NCBI GenBank assembly: GCA_016788425.1
Contig: JAEURQ010000003.1
Coordinates: 279,282 to 343,281 of the forward strand
DNA length: 64,000 nucleotides
Direction of reading: 5' to 3'
Source of the DNA: Chthonomonas sp.
GTDB taxonomy: Bacteria; Armatimonadota; Fimbriimonadia; Fimbriimonadales; Fimbriimonadaceae
Both the position numbers and the translations under genes were made by a program. Position 1 is the stretch's first letter; every line of letters begins with the position of its first letter. The notes beneath the pieces are model-generated. The model saw nothing but the letters and a program-made list of their open reading frames with translations, ran no database searches and was not told where the DNA came from. This document shows positions 1 to 11,300 of this stretch, in pieces.

Positions 1-447
1 GTCGTGATTGGTCCCGACCAAAACGCCGGTCCCAACTACGGACGCCCGATCCGCTACACGCGGGTGAGCGGTCAGTCGGTAGGCCCGAACGAGTACAAGA
101 TCAACTACGTGGATCAACCCGAACCGGATTGGACGGCGATTGTCGGGGCGGTTCCGCCCGCGGCTTACCAAAGTGCGAATCCGATCTCGGCGATTCTGCA
201 AGCTCGGTACCGCGATGGCTATCTTGAGTTCCAATCGGACCCGAGTAAGCCGATCCCGCCCGGGAACATTTCGGTCAATTACCGATTCCAAATGAACGAG
301 ACGAATGACATTGTCGCGGTGGATTACGAGACCCAACAACTGATGGGCGTGAACATTACGATGCTGACGTTCGCTTCGCAAACTTCGCCGAACCCGCAAC
401 AGGTCACGCTGCGCGGCTCCGGCACGGTCAGGAACTTCCTGCGATAA
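1..447 (+). CDS. C-terminal part of a probable minor pilin-like protein (5' end outside window)
   Basis: The frame is open to the left edge, so the start lies outside the window and only about 148 residues are visible. No domain can be named with certainty. The visible part is beta-rich, and its last residues (VTLRGSGTVRNFLR) resemble the ends of PilW-type minor pilins, which commonly finish with a strand leading to a Val-x-x-Arg-Asn motif. The next gene starts 17 nt downstream and encodes a PilX-like protein, so a minor-pilin operon is the natural context. A segment near nt 220-294 (IPPGNISVNYRF) recurs in altered form in the two giant proteins downstream. The pilin assignment is inference. 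Confidence 0.5.
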   Translation, partial: VVIGPDQNAGPNYGRPIRYTRVSGQSVGPNEYKINYVDQPEPDWTAIVGAVPPAAYQSANPISAILQARYRDGYLEFQSDPSKPIPPGNISVNYRFQMNETNDIVAVDYETQQLMGVNITMLTFASQTSPNPQQVTLRGSGTVRNFLR

Positions 448-464
448 GGCTTTTAGAGAAAGAT

Positions 465-3400
465 ATGCAACCTTCGGTCCTTCGATCACGGCAACGCGGC
501 CAAGTCCTCATCATCGCCATTTTGGTGTTGGGAATCTTGCTTGGCATCGGCTTTCTCTTCTCGGCGCTCGTCGCCCGCAACATCAGCGATACGGGGAAGT
601 CTATTCGCCGTACGCTGGCGGGAGATTTGGCCGAATCGGGCATTCGCTACGCGCACTATCAGCTGCAGTACTCCGTGCTGGGCGCCGACTGGCGACCGAG
701 CGGCAGTCCGCTGGTGGCGCCGGGCGGCTTCAGCCGCGATCCGGACGCGATCTATCTGCGGGGTCCTTCGGGCATCCCGTTTAAGAACGACACCGACACG
801 CTGCTCGATCGCGGCGGTCCCGATGGTCTTGGCCCCTACACCCGTCTGGAGTACGAAAAGGGCCGATCGCTGATTCGTGTCCGCTATGCTCCCGCCGACT
901 TTGGCGGATTCCGCTCGGGCGCAGGCAATCTTCGCCTGCCGGGTAAAGCGAAGTCGTTTATTATCGTTGAAGCCGTGGGTCGCGCCGGAAAGCTGACGGC
1001 AACCGACCCGAGTCTGCAGAACCAAAAGGCCGTCAAGGTCGCGGGTTATGCGAATAACGCTGAGTTCCGCACGAGCCTCGGCGAAATGAAGACCCTGGAC
1101 GTGATCAACATCAACACGCGCAAGCTCATCGCCTTCGCGCAAACGGGGATCATTGATTACGCCCGCTTCATCACGAACAAATTTAACGTCAGCCGCGCGG
1201 CGGAACTGGGGTCGTTGACCTCGCCGACCGCCAGCGACAGCCTTGGTGTGACCTACACCGAAAGCGCGACTTTGAGCGTGCAAGTGGCGGTTCGCTCCAT
1301 TTTTGGCGGCGTCAGCACCGACAGCACGGGTACCGCGCTCATGGCCGGATCGGGTTCGATCCGCGTGAACGGCGACCTGACGTTGCACGGCGACAACCTG
1401 ATGTACGCCGACCCGCGCCTGGGTGATGGGCTGCTGGTCAGCGGCGATATTCGCTCGGCCAACGGCGCCTCACAGCTGACGTTGCGCACTCCGAATGGCG
1501 ACATTGCCGCCGGGGCCCTCGACTCGCGTAACAACGCATTCAGCACGCAAGGCGGATTGATCCGCGATGGCGTCAACGATAGTGACGGCGACGGTTACCC
1601 GCGAAGCACGGGCCGCACCGAGCCTCCCTCGCTTACGGCGACGGATCCGAACAGCAATTTGAGCCGCTATGTGGTGCTCACCCGCGACAGCGGTGCCCTC
1701 GGCCCCGATGGTCGCAACCTCGGTCGCCTCGGCTACGGTCGTGGTGTGTACGTGGACTCGGCCGAGCGCGGCGCAAGCCAATCGGAAACCGAGCGCGAAA
1801 CGACCGCCGGTCGAGATTCGGTGGTGCAAGAATGGCTGAACCCCTACAGCGTCAACCAAACCAACGGCGCTTGGTTCGGGCCGTACTACCGCCCGGTCGC
1901 GACGACGATTCAACTGACGAGCGACGGATTTCGAATTACGCGGCACGAACGCTCGGCGCGCCGATTCTGGCGCACGATTAACAACGCGGCCACCGCGCTT
2001 TCCTCAATTCGATACCGCACGCGCCGCATCGGGAACGTGACGTACATCCTCAACGAGGTGACGAACGGCAACTTGGTGAATCAAGCGATCACCGACGCGG
2101 TGTTCGTGCAGAACGGTCAAGAGTTTAACGGCGTGGTTTACGCCGAGGGCGACGTGCAAGTGCGCGGCGTCATCCCGACCGACGTCCAACTTTCCGTCGT
2201 CTCGATGGGTTCGATTTACGTCAATGGCAGCATCACCAAGGGCATCCGCACGGAAGCCGGCGCGACGCTGGGCCGACCTTCGACCTCGACGCTCATGCTG
2301 ATGGCCAAGGACTTCTGCGTGGTGAACACGACGATGTTCTTCGCGCCGTCGCTCTCGGAAACCGTGACCGCGCGCTCCGCGCAGTCGCTGGCTTCGACGC
2401 CGACGCCAGAAGCCGCCGTGATCGCACCGGATTCGGTGGATTACAACTACGAAACGGAGCTGCTGCTGAATCCGGTGACGGATGCCGCAGTTGGCTCGGT
2501 GGCCGGAAACCCCAGCACGTGGTCGCCGCTTGCGCTGCAGTATCGCGATGCCGTGAACAACAGCCGCATCCCGAGCAATCTCGTGCTTTCAGCCGCCGCC
2601 GATAACGACGGTCCGACGTACATGTCGCTGAATCTCACGCCGCTCACGGCGGGCGCGGTTCCGCAGACGTTCCCGTATCTGTTCTTGGGCGGCGTGGACG
2701 CGGTGACGAGCGAATTCATCAACCCCGAGGCACGACGCCACTTCCTGCCGAACGATCCGGTGGGCGTGCAAACGATGCTCGGAATCCCGGTTTATGCCTT
2801 GGCCGACGCCACGACGCAAACGTATCCGCGATTCGAAATCTCGTCGCACGAGCTGATCGCGACCGGCTCCACCTTCGTGGGCGGGCGCATTCAATCGCCC
2901 GGCGGATACATTCACGGCACATTCGAACTGGCCACGCAAGAAAGCACGCTCTTCGGAGTTCGCCTGAACGCGCTTGGCGGCAACGCTTCGCAAAACTTGG
3001 TCGCCGCTCGCATGGCGATCAACCCGGCGGATATTCGCATCGAAGCCTCGATGTACGCCGAAGAAGGTTCCTTCTTCGTGATTCCCGGCCCGGCGTTTAA
3101 CCTGAACGCGGCGGATACGCGGCTGGCGTTTAACACCGACGTGGCCAACGTGGGACGCCCGGCGGCGGAGCTTCGACGCTACCAGCAGTTCGGCGCGCGC
3201 CCCTTCGCTCCGTTCTATGGCGAACCGCTCAACGTGAAGGTGAGCATCGTCGGCTCAGTGTCGGAAAACATGCCGCAGCCCATCGCCGTGCAAGCCGCCT
3301 GGCAACGCAAGTGGGGTTGGATGCCGCGACAACTCGCGGGCACGCCGTTCTTCTTGCCAGCGCAACATGTGCCGGCCGGCCAAAACGTCAACAGCGGTGT

Positions 3401-3575
3401 CGCGCTGGACGCGATTGTGCCCAACTTGACCATTAGCCACGACCCGACCCTCGCTTTGGGTTCGGCGGATGGCGCGAATCCGGTGCGGGTAGACGCCGCG
3501 GGCAATAGCCTGCCGCCGATGCCGCGACTGCCGGTGTCCCCGACCCTGTCTTACTTTGGAGAGATCAACCCGTGA
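465..3575 (+). CDS. Giant PilX-like pilus assembly protein (1036 aa)
   Basis: The N-terminus has a short basic stretch, then RQRGQVLIIAILVLGILLG and a long hydrophobic helix. This is the layout of PilX N-terminal domain proteins, including the 'RG..L' prepilin-like context. The remaining ~990 residues are not pilin-like. They are rich in short strand repeats such as GSIRVNGDLTLHG, FNGVVYAEGDVQVRG and GSIYVNGSITKG, as seen in the beta-solenoid-like region of large PilX-family proteins. Typical PilX is about 150-200 aa, so this is about five times longer. It overlaps the next gene by 4 nt (GTGA), implying translational coupling. The likely role is a pilus-tip or cell-surface component. The N-terminal class is well supported; the function is inferred. 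Confidence 0.65.
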   Translation: MQPSVLRSRQRGQVLIIAILVLGILLGIGFLFSALVARNISDTGKSIRRTLAGDLAESGIRYAHYQLQYSVLGADWRPSGSPLVAPGGFSRDPDAIYLRGPSGIPFKNDTDTLLDRGGPDGLGPYTRLEYEKGRSLIRVRYAPADFGGFRSGAGNLRLPGKAKSFIIVEAVGRAGKLTATDPSLQNQKAVKVAGYANNAEFRTSLGEMKTLDVININTRKLIAFAQTGIIDYARFITNKFNVSRAAELGSLTSPTASDSLGVTYTESATLSVQVAVRSIFGGVSTDSTGTALMAGSGSIRVNGDLTLHGDNLMYADPRLGDGLLVSGDIRSANGASQLTLRTPNGDIAAGALDSRNNAFSTQGGLIRDGVNDSDGDGYPRSTGRTEPPSLTATDPNSNLSRYVVLTRDSGALGPDGRNLGRLGYGRGVYVDSAERGASQSETERETTAGRDSVVQEWLNPYSVNQTNGAWFGPYYRPVATTIQLTSDGFRITRHERSARRFWRTINNAATALSSIRYRTRRIGNVTYILNEVTNGNLVNQAITDAVFVQNGQEFNGVVYAEGDVQVRGVIPTDVQLSVVSMGSIYVNGSITKGIRTEAGATLGRPSTSTLMLMAKDFCVVNTTMFFAPSLSETVTARSAQSLASTPTPEAAVIAPDSVDYNYETELLLNPVTDAAVGSVAGNPSTWSPLALQYRDAVNNSRIPSNLVLSAAADNDGPTYMSLNLTPLTAGAVPQTFPYLFLGGVDAVTSEFINPEARRHFLPNDPVGVQTMLGIPVYALADATTQTYPRFEISSHELIATGSTFVGGRIQSPGGYIHGTFELATQESTLFGVRLNALGGNASQNLVAARMAINPADIRIEASMYAEEGSFFVIPGPAFNLNAADTRLAFNTDVANVGRPAAELRRYQQFGARPFAPFYGEPLNVKVSIVGSVSENMPQPIAVQAAWQRKWGWMPRQLAGTPFFLPAQHVPAGQNVNSGVALDAIVPNLTISHDPTLALGSADGANPVRVDAAGNSLPPMPRLPVSPTLSYFGEINP

Positions 3576-6500
3576 AGTTCATGAATTTGCGCACTGCAAC
3601 CTTGTCGCTTGCCTTTAGCCTGGCGGCGGGGGCGATCGCCCAGAACTCGGCGCTGACCAAAATTCAGGTTCGAGCCGGCGTGATCTATCCCGGGAGTCAA
3701 CTGACCGCGGGCGGATCTGCCTATTCGCCGATTCCGCACGTGTTCTTCGGGCTCGATCAGCGCAAGAATCTGCGTCCCGCCAACTGGGACGTGATGAATC
3801 CGCGCTCGCAGACGAACATGTCGGCGCTCATGCAGACGCAGTGGGCTTCGATTCACAGCAAATTCGGAATCGGCGGCGGGCTTCCGGCCGTCGGCTCGCG
3901 CGTGGCTAAGAGCAACGCCGCCTATTGGGCGGTTGGACTCTCTCGCTCGACCGTGGACGAGCTGAGTGAGTACGACATTCTCGCCCTCGGCGTCAGCGGC
4001 ACACTGAGCCTGAGCCCGGCGGACCGCGAAAAGCTGCGCCGCTACGTGGACCAAGGCGGCATTCTCTGGATCGCCCAAGAGAACGTTGGCGACCCCATCA
4101 GCTTCGATGTTGTGAATCCGGCGCCCGTGCCGCTCACATTCCTCGGCGCATTTTCGGGAACGGTGCAAGGCGACTTCACCAGCCCGCTGCTGACCACGCC
4201 GTACCCGGTCAGCCAAAACGAATTGCAAGCCCTCGGGAACGGTTCGAGCGCATTCCGCCCGGTGACCGCCGGTGATCTCGGCGCGAACGCGGCGAGTGTC
4301 AACGAGTGGATTCCGATGGAATCCGACCGAATTCGCCCCATCGTCGGCGCTTCGCCGACCAACCAAATGATCGGCCTGAGCCAAATCGGTGAAGGCTATG
4401 TCGTGGTGACCGCCTGCAACATCGGCGCGTTCATGAACCGCGGCTTTTCGGGCGGCGCGTTTACCAACAATTTGGGCTACCAATCGGCCACGCCGTCGGC
4501 GGACAACTACGCCGCGCTCGCAACCAAGATCGTGGTCAACATGATCAACCTGCGCAGCAGCTTTGCCGGTCAAGGCGGCGGCGCGCGGCAATCGGGTTCC
4601 ACGAGCGTCACGGTTTCAGCCCCGCCCATTCAGCGATTTAAGGCCAACGGCAGCGCGACGCAAAACGTGGCGATTTACAAAAACCGCATGGTCGTCATTT
4701 CGGGCACCACGCTTTCGGTGTACGACGCCAACCCCGGCCAAGATTTGGATAACGACGGCAACGTTGATGACGGCATTGCCGACGCTCAACAAGGCGGCAC
4801 CGACGTCATTTGGCGCGCAACCATCGGCGCAGGAACCTCCGGCCCGGTCTGCGGCGAAGCCACGGGCGCGGCTGACCCCGACCGCATCTTCTTTGTCGAC
4901 GCGACGGGCGCGTTGGTGTGCTACCCGCTCAATCCGGCGAACGTGAACACGCCGGTGCCGCTCGGCACCGCGAATGCGCCGGGTCAAAGCGATCCCGGCG
5001 GAACGCGACTGACACCGACGATTCACGACAATCTCGTTTTTATTACTGAGCGAACGACCATTCCGCAGGCCAATGGCCGCGTCTGGTCGGTTGATCTGGA
5101 AACCCTCACCGCGCCGACGCGCGGTTCGGGCTCGGCTGGAAAGGGCTACTTCGGTATCGATCGGGCGTTCCGCCTGACTTCGCCTTCGGGCCCGGCTACC
5201 GTCGGCCTGATTCCGATTGCCGATAACTCGGGTGGCGTGGACCGGGTGGCCTACGTGCCGACGGCCCCTTCCCCCGCGCTGCGCAAACCGGCGGGAATCG
5301 CCAGCCTTTGGGTGGGCACGCGCGGCGAAAAGCCGCCGACCATCATCGGGCTTCCCGGCGGTGGCACTGGATTTATCAACATCAACACCCGCGCCAGCGA
5401 GCAGGGCGTCCCCATTTATGCGGGCGGCGGTGCGCTCGGCGTAAAGATCACGCTCATCGAAATCTCGACCGGCCGCGTGTTTAATCAAGCGCAAACGGCC
5501 GCCGCGATTCGGATGAACAAGATCAACCTGGGCACTCCGGGCGTTATCCGGGCGGAAATCCTGGGCGGAACCACCCCCAGCGGGGCGGCGATTGTCATTG
5601 ATGGCGCGAGTAACGTCGTGCCCCCGACGACCTCCCTGCGCGTGGACTACACGATTGACTGGGGCGCGAGCAATACTGGCTCCGGCGAAGATGTGGGTCA
5701 ACCCGAAAACTACGTTCGTGGCGACGTACAGCTCGCCGACAGCACGTCGCTGAGTCGCCAGATTATGGGCGGCATCGCGATGGGCTCGAATGGAAACCTG
5801 TTTGTCGCGCTCGGCAGCAAGGACCCGGCGGTTCGCACCGGCGGTAGTTTCTATTGCATCACCGAAGAAGGTCGCGGCAGCTTCATTGTCCGATATCGTT
5901 GGGAGCTGCACGACAGCATCGGCGGCGGCGGCTCGGACCGCACGCTCACGATTCCGCTGGTCGGCGGCAACGAAACCCTGCGCTACGACGCCTCGGTGGT
6001 GGACCACGACGGCGTGCTCGACTTCCCGGGCCTCGGCGCGATCCTCGATCGCCCGCTCTCGAAAATGCAGTTTGAAACCGCGCCCGTGGTGCGTGGCGAC
6101 ACCGTGTTTATCGCCGCGACTGGCTTCAAGAAGGGCTTGCCCGCTTTCCCCGGAATGCCGCCGTACATGTCGGTCATCCTGGCGTTCAACGCCAACCCCG
6201 GTCCGGCCTCCATTACGCTAGACCTCGGCTCGCCGAGCAACCTGCAACTGGTTCAGCCCGATCTCGCTCGCACCGATTTCACGGCGCCGTTCGCGCAAAT
6301 GAACTCGCTCGCGCCGGGTCAGTTCTCGCAAGAGAAAATTGATCCGAACATCATCACGAGCCCCACGCGCATCGAAATCCGCAATTTCTCGACCACGACG
6401 CGCGGCAGCTTGGCGAACACCATCGCCTGCAACTTGCCGCTGTACGTCCGAACCGGATCGAGCCGCGACCTCAAGGTCGAGCCCGAAGCCAACGTGCAAG

Positions 6501-8308
6501 ACGGCGTCTATCTGCCCGGCAACGCCGGTGGCAGCTGGAACCCGCTGCGCTGGTACACCGTGCTCAACGGCATGTATACGCAAGCGAGCCCGGTCATCAC
6601 CGGCTCGACGATGTACACCGGCGGCCCGAGCTTCCTGCCCTCGATCATCATCAACCAAACCTTCCCGCCGACCGGCGTGGACGGCCTGATGTACGCGATG
6701 GACACGAAGGTGTCGCCGAGCGACCTGCTGGTGCCCGACGCGACCCGCAACGGCCACCTCGCTAACACGCCGGTCCGCACGTGGTATCGCTACCTGACGA
6801 CGGTCAAGGTGAATGGCGGCAACGTCAGCCAACCGCCGTACTTTAAGTGGCCGCAATTCTTTGGCATCACCGACTTCACCGACTTCGGTCAGCGCCTGTT
6901 GCAGGCCGTCATCCCGGGTGAAACCACGGTGCCGAGTCTGGCTGCCGGCGATGACCTCATCGCGGTGAACACGACTTCGGGCGTGTACGGATTCCGCCGA
7001 GGCGACTTCTTGATCGCCGACCAAGGCCGCATTATCCGCGCCGACAGCACGGGCAACGCGCTGTGGAGCTCGGAATTCACGGCTCAAGCCGGGGAAGAGC
7101 TTCCCGACGCGGGCCAAGTCAAAACGCGCAAGCTCAACCGTCCCTGGCGGGTCATCCCGGCCGGTGGCGGAAGCAACTGGGTCGTGGATAGCGGCGCCGA
7201 TCGGATCGTGCGGATGAGTTCCGCCGGGTTCGAAGAGCGTGTGATCTCCGCGATTCGCGTGGACCCGCGATTCCAGCCGCCCGGACTGGGCGACAACCCG
7301 CCGAGCCGCCTGCGCATGCCGCGCGACATGGTCACGTGGACGTCGGTAGTCGCGGCGGCGAATAACCCCTTCACGAACCCGCAGCCAGCCGAGTATTGGC
7401 GTCACTATCTGATCGCCGACCAAGGCAATTTCCGGGTCATCGAACTGGTGGACCGCTACGCCTACGATTCGTCAACGGGTCGGGTGGGCGCGGTCGTCAA
7501 CTATGTCGATCCGATTGAAAACGCGACCCTCGCCGGGCTCGGCGTGGTGTATAGCCACAGCAGCCCCGAACTGAGCGGCAAGCAGTACGCCTACAACAGC
7601 ATCGCTCGCCTGCGCAGTCAAGATGGCACGCGCATTCTGTATGCGTTCGGATTCGGCAACATCGAACCGGGCCTGAACAGTTTTGGCGCGACCACGGGCA
7701 GCACCAGCGCGCTCGACCTCAAGAGCGGCAACGGTGGCGTGGTTCTCTACGATCCGCAAGCCGCGACCGAAAACCTGATCACGCAGTACTCGCTGCAGGG
7801 CATCACGGGCCAACTCTGGAACCCGGTGACCAACAGCTGGGCGGCGGGCACCAACACCCCGCAAACGCGCAAGTTCGCCGGACTCACGTCGGTGACGTTG
7901 GGTTACGATGCGAGCGGCGCGATCCGCCTGATGGTCACGGACTCGACGGGCGTTTATGAAATGACGACCGCCGGAAACGTCACGTGGGCCTTGCCGACGA
8001 ACGTGTACCGCGCGATGCGACGCACGATCACTGACGTGGTCACCAGCGACAATCCGAACGGCTTCCGGCCCTCGTTTGCGCGCAGGCTCTCCAACAACGA
8101 CGTGCTCGTGGTGAACGCCTACCAAGGCGAGTTTTTCAACGACACTTCGAACAAGACCTTTGATGGCGAAGTCGTACTCTTGCGAGGCGACGACTTCGGG
8201 TGGAACTTCGACAACCTCGGCTTCGGTCGATACACGATCAAGTTCGCCCTTCCACCCCTCAACGGCGTCCGCGGACTCACGGTCCCGGTCTTCGCCGATC
8301 AACGTTAA
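3572..8308 (+). CDS. Giant secreted beta-propeller protein, PilY1-like position (1578 aa)
   Basis: The start is GTG, with GGAGAG 8 nt upstream, overlapping the previous stop; an in-frame ATG lies 9 nt later. A signal peptide ends near residue 24 (AAGAIA-QN). Residues ~130-180 (DILALGVSGTLSLSP, then a Gly-Gly-Ile-Leu-Trp-Ile strand) resemble the DUF4159/amidotransferase-like fold found in surface proteins. The middle contains PQQ/WD-like propeller blades. Residues ~1130-1300 contain NHL-like blades (WVVDSGADRIVRMSSAG; HYLIADQGNFRVIEL). It has no transmembrane helix after the signal peptide. Its place directly after a PilX-like gene matches PilY1, whose C-terminal half is a propeller. No PilY1-specific motif was recognised, so the equivalence is inference. 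Confidence 0.6.
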   Translation: MKFMNLRTATLSLAFSLAAGAIAQNSALTKIQVRAGVIYPGSQLTAGGSAYSPIPHVFFGLDQRKNLRPANWDVMNPRSQTNMSALMQTQWASIHSKFGIGGGLPAVGSRVAKSNAAYWAVGLSRSTVDELSEYDILALGVSGTLSLSPADREKLRRYVDQGGILWIAQENVGDPISFDVVNPAPVPLTFLGAFSGTVQGDFTSPLLTTPYPVSQNELQALGNGSSAFRPVTAGDLGANAASVNEWIPMESDRIRPIVGASPTNQMIGLSQIGEGYVVVTACNIGAFMNRGFSGGAFTNNLGYQSATPSADNYAALATKIVVNMINLRSSFAGQGGGARQSGSTSVTVSAPPIQRFKANGSATQNVAIYKNRMVVISGTTLSVYDANPGQDLDNDGNVDDGIADAQQGGTDVIWRATIGAGTSGPVCGEATGAADPDRIFFVDATGALVCYPLNPANVNTPVPLGTANAPGQSDPGGTRLTPTIHDNLVFITERTTIPQANGRVWSVDLETLTAPTRGSGSAGKGYFGIDRAFRLTSPSGPATVGLIPIADNSGGVDRVAYVPTAPSPALRKPAGIASLWVGTRGEKPPTIIGLPGGGTGFININTRASEQGVPIYAGGGALGVKITLIEISTGRVFNQAQTAAAIRMNKINLGTPGVIRAEILGGTTPSGAAIVIDGASNVVPPTTSLRVDYTIDWGASNTGSGEDVGQPENYVRGDVQLADSTSLSRQIMGGIAMGSNGNLFVALGSKDPAVRTGGSFYCITEEGRGSFIVRYRWELHDSIGGGGSDRTLTIPLVGGNETLRYDASVVDHDGVLDFPGLGAILDRPLSKMQFETAPVVRGDTVFIAATGFKKGLPAFPGMPPYMSVILAFNANPGPASITLDLGSPSNLQLVQPDLARTDFTAPFAQMNSLAPGQFSQEKIDPNIITSPTRIEIRNFSTTTRGSLANTIACNLPLYVRTGSSRDLKVEPEANVQDGVYLPGNAGGSWNPLRWYTVLNGMYTQASPVITGSTMYTGGPSFLPSIIINQTFPPTGVDGLMYAMDTKVSPSDLLVPDATRNGHLANTPVRTWYRYLTTVKVNGGNVSQPPYFKWPQFFGITDFTDFGQRLLQAVIPGETTVPSLAAGDDLIAVNTTSGVYGFRRGDFLIADQGRIIRADSTGNALWSSEFTAQAGEELPDAGQVKTRKLNRPWRVIPAGGGSNWVVDSGADRIVRMSSAGFEERVISAIRVDPRFQPPGLGDNPPSRLRMPRDMVTWTSVVAAANNPFTNPQPAEYWRHYLIADQGNFRVIELVDRYAYDSSTGRVGAVVNYVDPIENATLAGLGVVYSHSSPELSGKQYAYNSIARLRSQDGTRILYAFGFGNIEPGLNSFGATTGSTSALDLKSGNGGVVLYDPQAATENLITQYSLQGITGQLWNPVTNSWAAGTNTPQTRKFAGLTSVTLGYDASGAIRLMVTDSTGVYEMTTAGNVTWALPTNVYRAMRRTITDVVTSDNPNGFRPSFARRLSNNDVLVVNAYQGEFFNDTSNKTFDGEVVLLRGDDFGWNFDNLGFGRYTIKFALPPLNGVRGLTVPVFADQR

Positions 8309-8323
8309 ACCAATTAGCTTCCG

Positions 8324-11300
8324 ATGAAAGTAGCGAAATCGATGTTCAAAAGCGGACTGGCCCTGCTCGGGCTGGTCTGCGTGGCCGCAAGTCAAGCCCA
8401 GGTGTTCGATCATCTGGGGGGTACGAACCAACGCCAAGGTCGCAATCCCGCGGCTACGGCGGCGGATAACCCCGGCTTGATGAAGCTTCGTTGGGGCGAC
8501 CCGACGCTGGCCGCAAAGCGCGTGCTCGATAACTGGGACACCGCGCCCCTGGGAACGAAGCCGTTTACCAACTTTATCGCCGCCAATTGGGGCGATCCGC
8601 TCGACGCCAAGGGCGCCTCGTATGTTGACCTTTCCAACGGCACGGAAGCACCGTATCGCTACGCGTTTGCGACCGCATCGGCCCTTACGAACGACTACTG
8701 GACGCCCGCCAACCCGGCGCTGCTCAAGGTGTTCACCTGGAACTTCCCGCAGTACCAAAACGGGGATGAACTGGAGTTGTTCGTCAACATTCCGGTCGGT
8801 CCGACCGACATCAACAACGCGGTCCTGACCGAAGACCTCCGGTTCCAGGCCCGCTATCAGGTTTATCAAATCGAGGGCGTCGACAATCCCGATGGCACCA
8901 CCGATCCGATCTACGTCAAGATCGACACGTTTAACGTGCTCGGCGGCACGGTCCGCCTTGGTCTCGATCGGGGCCCCAACGCGACGTGGACGGCCAATCT
9001 GAACGGCGGCGTCAAGATCACGCTGCTCAACACAATCCCGCGTAACTCAAGCGGCACGCTGGAAGACCCTGAAGAAAACAATCCGGCGGGCACCATCGGC
9101 AAGCTCGTTTATGCCGACTCCGCTGAAGCGCAACTCGTGTTGCCGGGCAATGCCGGCACCATCACCGCGCAGCCGGTGGTCTATCAGCGAACCTCGGGCA
9201 ACCCGACGGACTACACGGTGGCCGCGGGTCGCAACGAAGCCGTTTCCGGCCAAGTCGGCAGCGAAGTGTTCAGCTCGAACATGGCGATTGTCACCGGTTA
9301 CGCTCACAACGGACAAAAAATTACTGCTGCCGAGCCTGGTCTCGGTGGTTCGGTGCGCCGCAACATCCTTTGGTCCTGGCCGGTGCGCCGTCCGTTCGCC
9401 AACTCCTCGGCGGAACTCAACACCTTTAACACCGCGAAGTCCACGTGGATGGAGACCAATGGTCGCTATCAGCAGGTCCTGACGCAAGACAACCAAAGCA
9501 GTGGCGTCACGCCGACCGGCGGTTGGAATGTCGCGACCCTGCCCAACAACAAGGGCGACGACGCGCTGACCTTCCCGGCGGTGGTCGGGGCGGCGACGCA
9601 GCAGATTTCGTTCGCCAAGAACGGCCTCAACGGCCAGTACGTGATTCAAGTGTGGTCTCCGGGCGGCACCTTCGCCAACCGCGTGATCGTGCAGGTCAAG
9701 TCCCTGGGCTTCACCATCGCTTCGGGCGAAGTGGACCTCAATGGTGCGACCGGATGGCGCGCTGTGCGGGCCGCTGGCTTTAGCAACTTCGAAGCGTTCG
9801 GCAACTTGGAACTGGTCATCACCAATGAGACCAATGATGCCGGTAGCGCGGGCGCTGATGTGGTGGCGGACCAAGTCCGGTTCATTCGCACGGCCGACCT
9901 GAGCATGACCAGCACGCCGGTGGCGGTGCAAATGCCGATCAACGTCGGTGGCTCGCTTGTCAACCGAACGGTGCTGTTTGTCGCCCTTCAGAACGGACGC
10001 ATTTATGCGCTTGATGGCGATGGCGACCCCCTCACGGGCACGACGGAAGTTTTCTGGGCCTATCCCAGCGAGCGAGCGGTTGACCCCAACCACATTGCCA
10101 CCGAAGATGGCGTGGATGGCATCGCCGAAATGCCGGCGCAGTTCGATCTCACGTCCGCCGCATTCGAGACCGTGACCTACGGCCCTGGCGATCAACGCAC
10201 GGTGCTGGTGATCGGAAGCACGAACGGCAAGGTTTACTGCCTCGACGCACAAGGTCGTGGCGACCAAACGCCGACGCTTTACGGAACCACGCGCCGCTAT
10301 TGGAGCTGGCCGGATGATTATCCCGCCGCGCCGAGCACGGAAAATCATGGCGCCATCGTTGGCTCGGTGAGCTGGTCCAACATGGGCGGCGTGCAAAAGT
10401 GGATCGTCCCGACGAGTTCGGGCCGCGTTTTCGCCCTCAACGCCGTGGGGAACGACACCACCAAGACGACGTCCGTGGCTTGGCAATACCCGGCTCCCGC
10501 CGCCACCCCTCGTGGCCCGGTCGTGATGTCGGCGCTCAGCCATCTGAACCACATCGTGTTCGGATCGGGCGATGCCATGATTTCGCTGGACGCCGCTTCG
10601 GGCGCAGAAAACTGGGTGAAAACCAACGGTGCGACGGGTGCGTTCCTGCCGTTCGGCACCTCCACCCCGGCGCTGATGCGACAAATTTCTGACCCGCTCT
10701 TGCCGCACGACACGCTGTTCTTTGGCAATGGCGACGGCTACATTTATGCGGTTGATCTGGCCAACGGGAACACCGATTGGGCGGAAAACTCGATCGGTGC
10801 GGTCGCCTCGGCTCCGCTGACCGCGATGCACCGCCGCGGATTCCTGACGACCGGCGCGCTTTCCCCGACTCCGGAACCGATTGTGCTCGTGCCGACCAAC
10901 GCTAACAGCTATGTGGCCCTGCGCGCGGTGAATTCGATCACCGGCAACCGCGGTTCGGTTGCCTGGACGGGACGCCTCAAAGGCTCGCCCACGCCGGCCG
11001 CCACTGGCGCCCGGGCAATCGGTGCGAATCCGAACCTGATTGACGCGCGGATGGATGACGAGTTTGGCTACATGTTTGGCGCCGACTCGGACGGAAACCT
11101 GCTGGCCTACGGCTACGATCCGGACTTCGGTCTCGATGATCAGTGGCTGCCCGATGGCGCGCCCCCCGTGGACGACGGCATTGACGACAACGACCCCAAT
11201 TCGGTGGATGTCTCGAACATCGCCAAGGGAGCCAAGGTCGCGTTTATTCTGGAAAACGATCTTTACATGCTCACTCGCCTCAGCCGCGAGGGAACCCTGA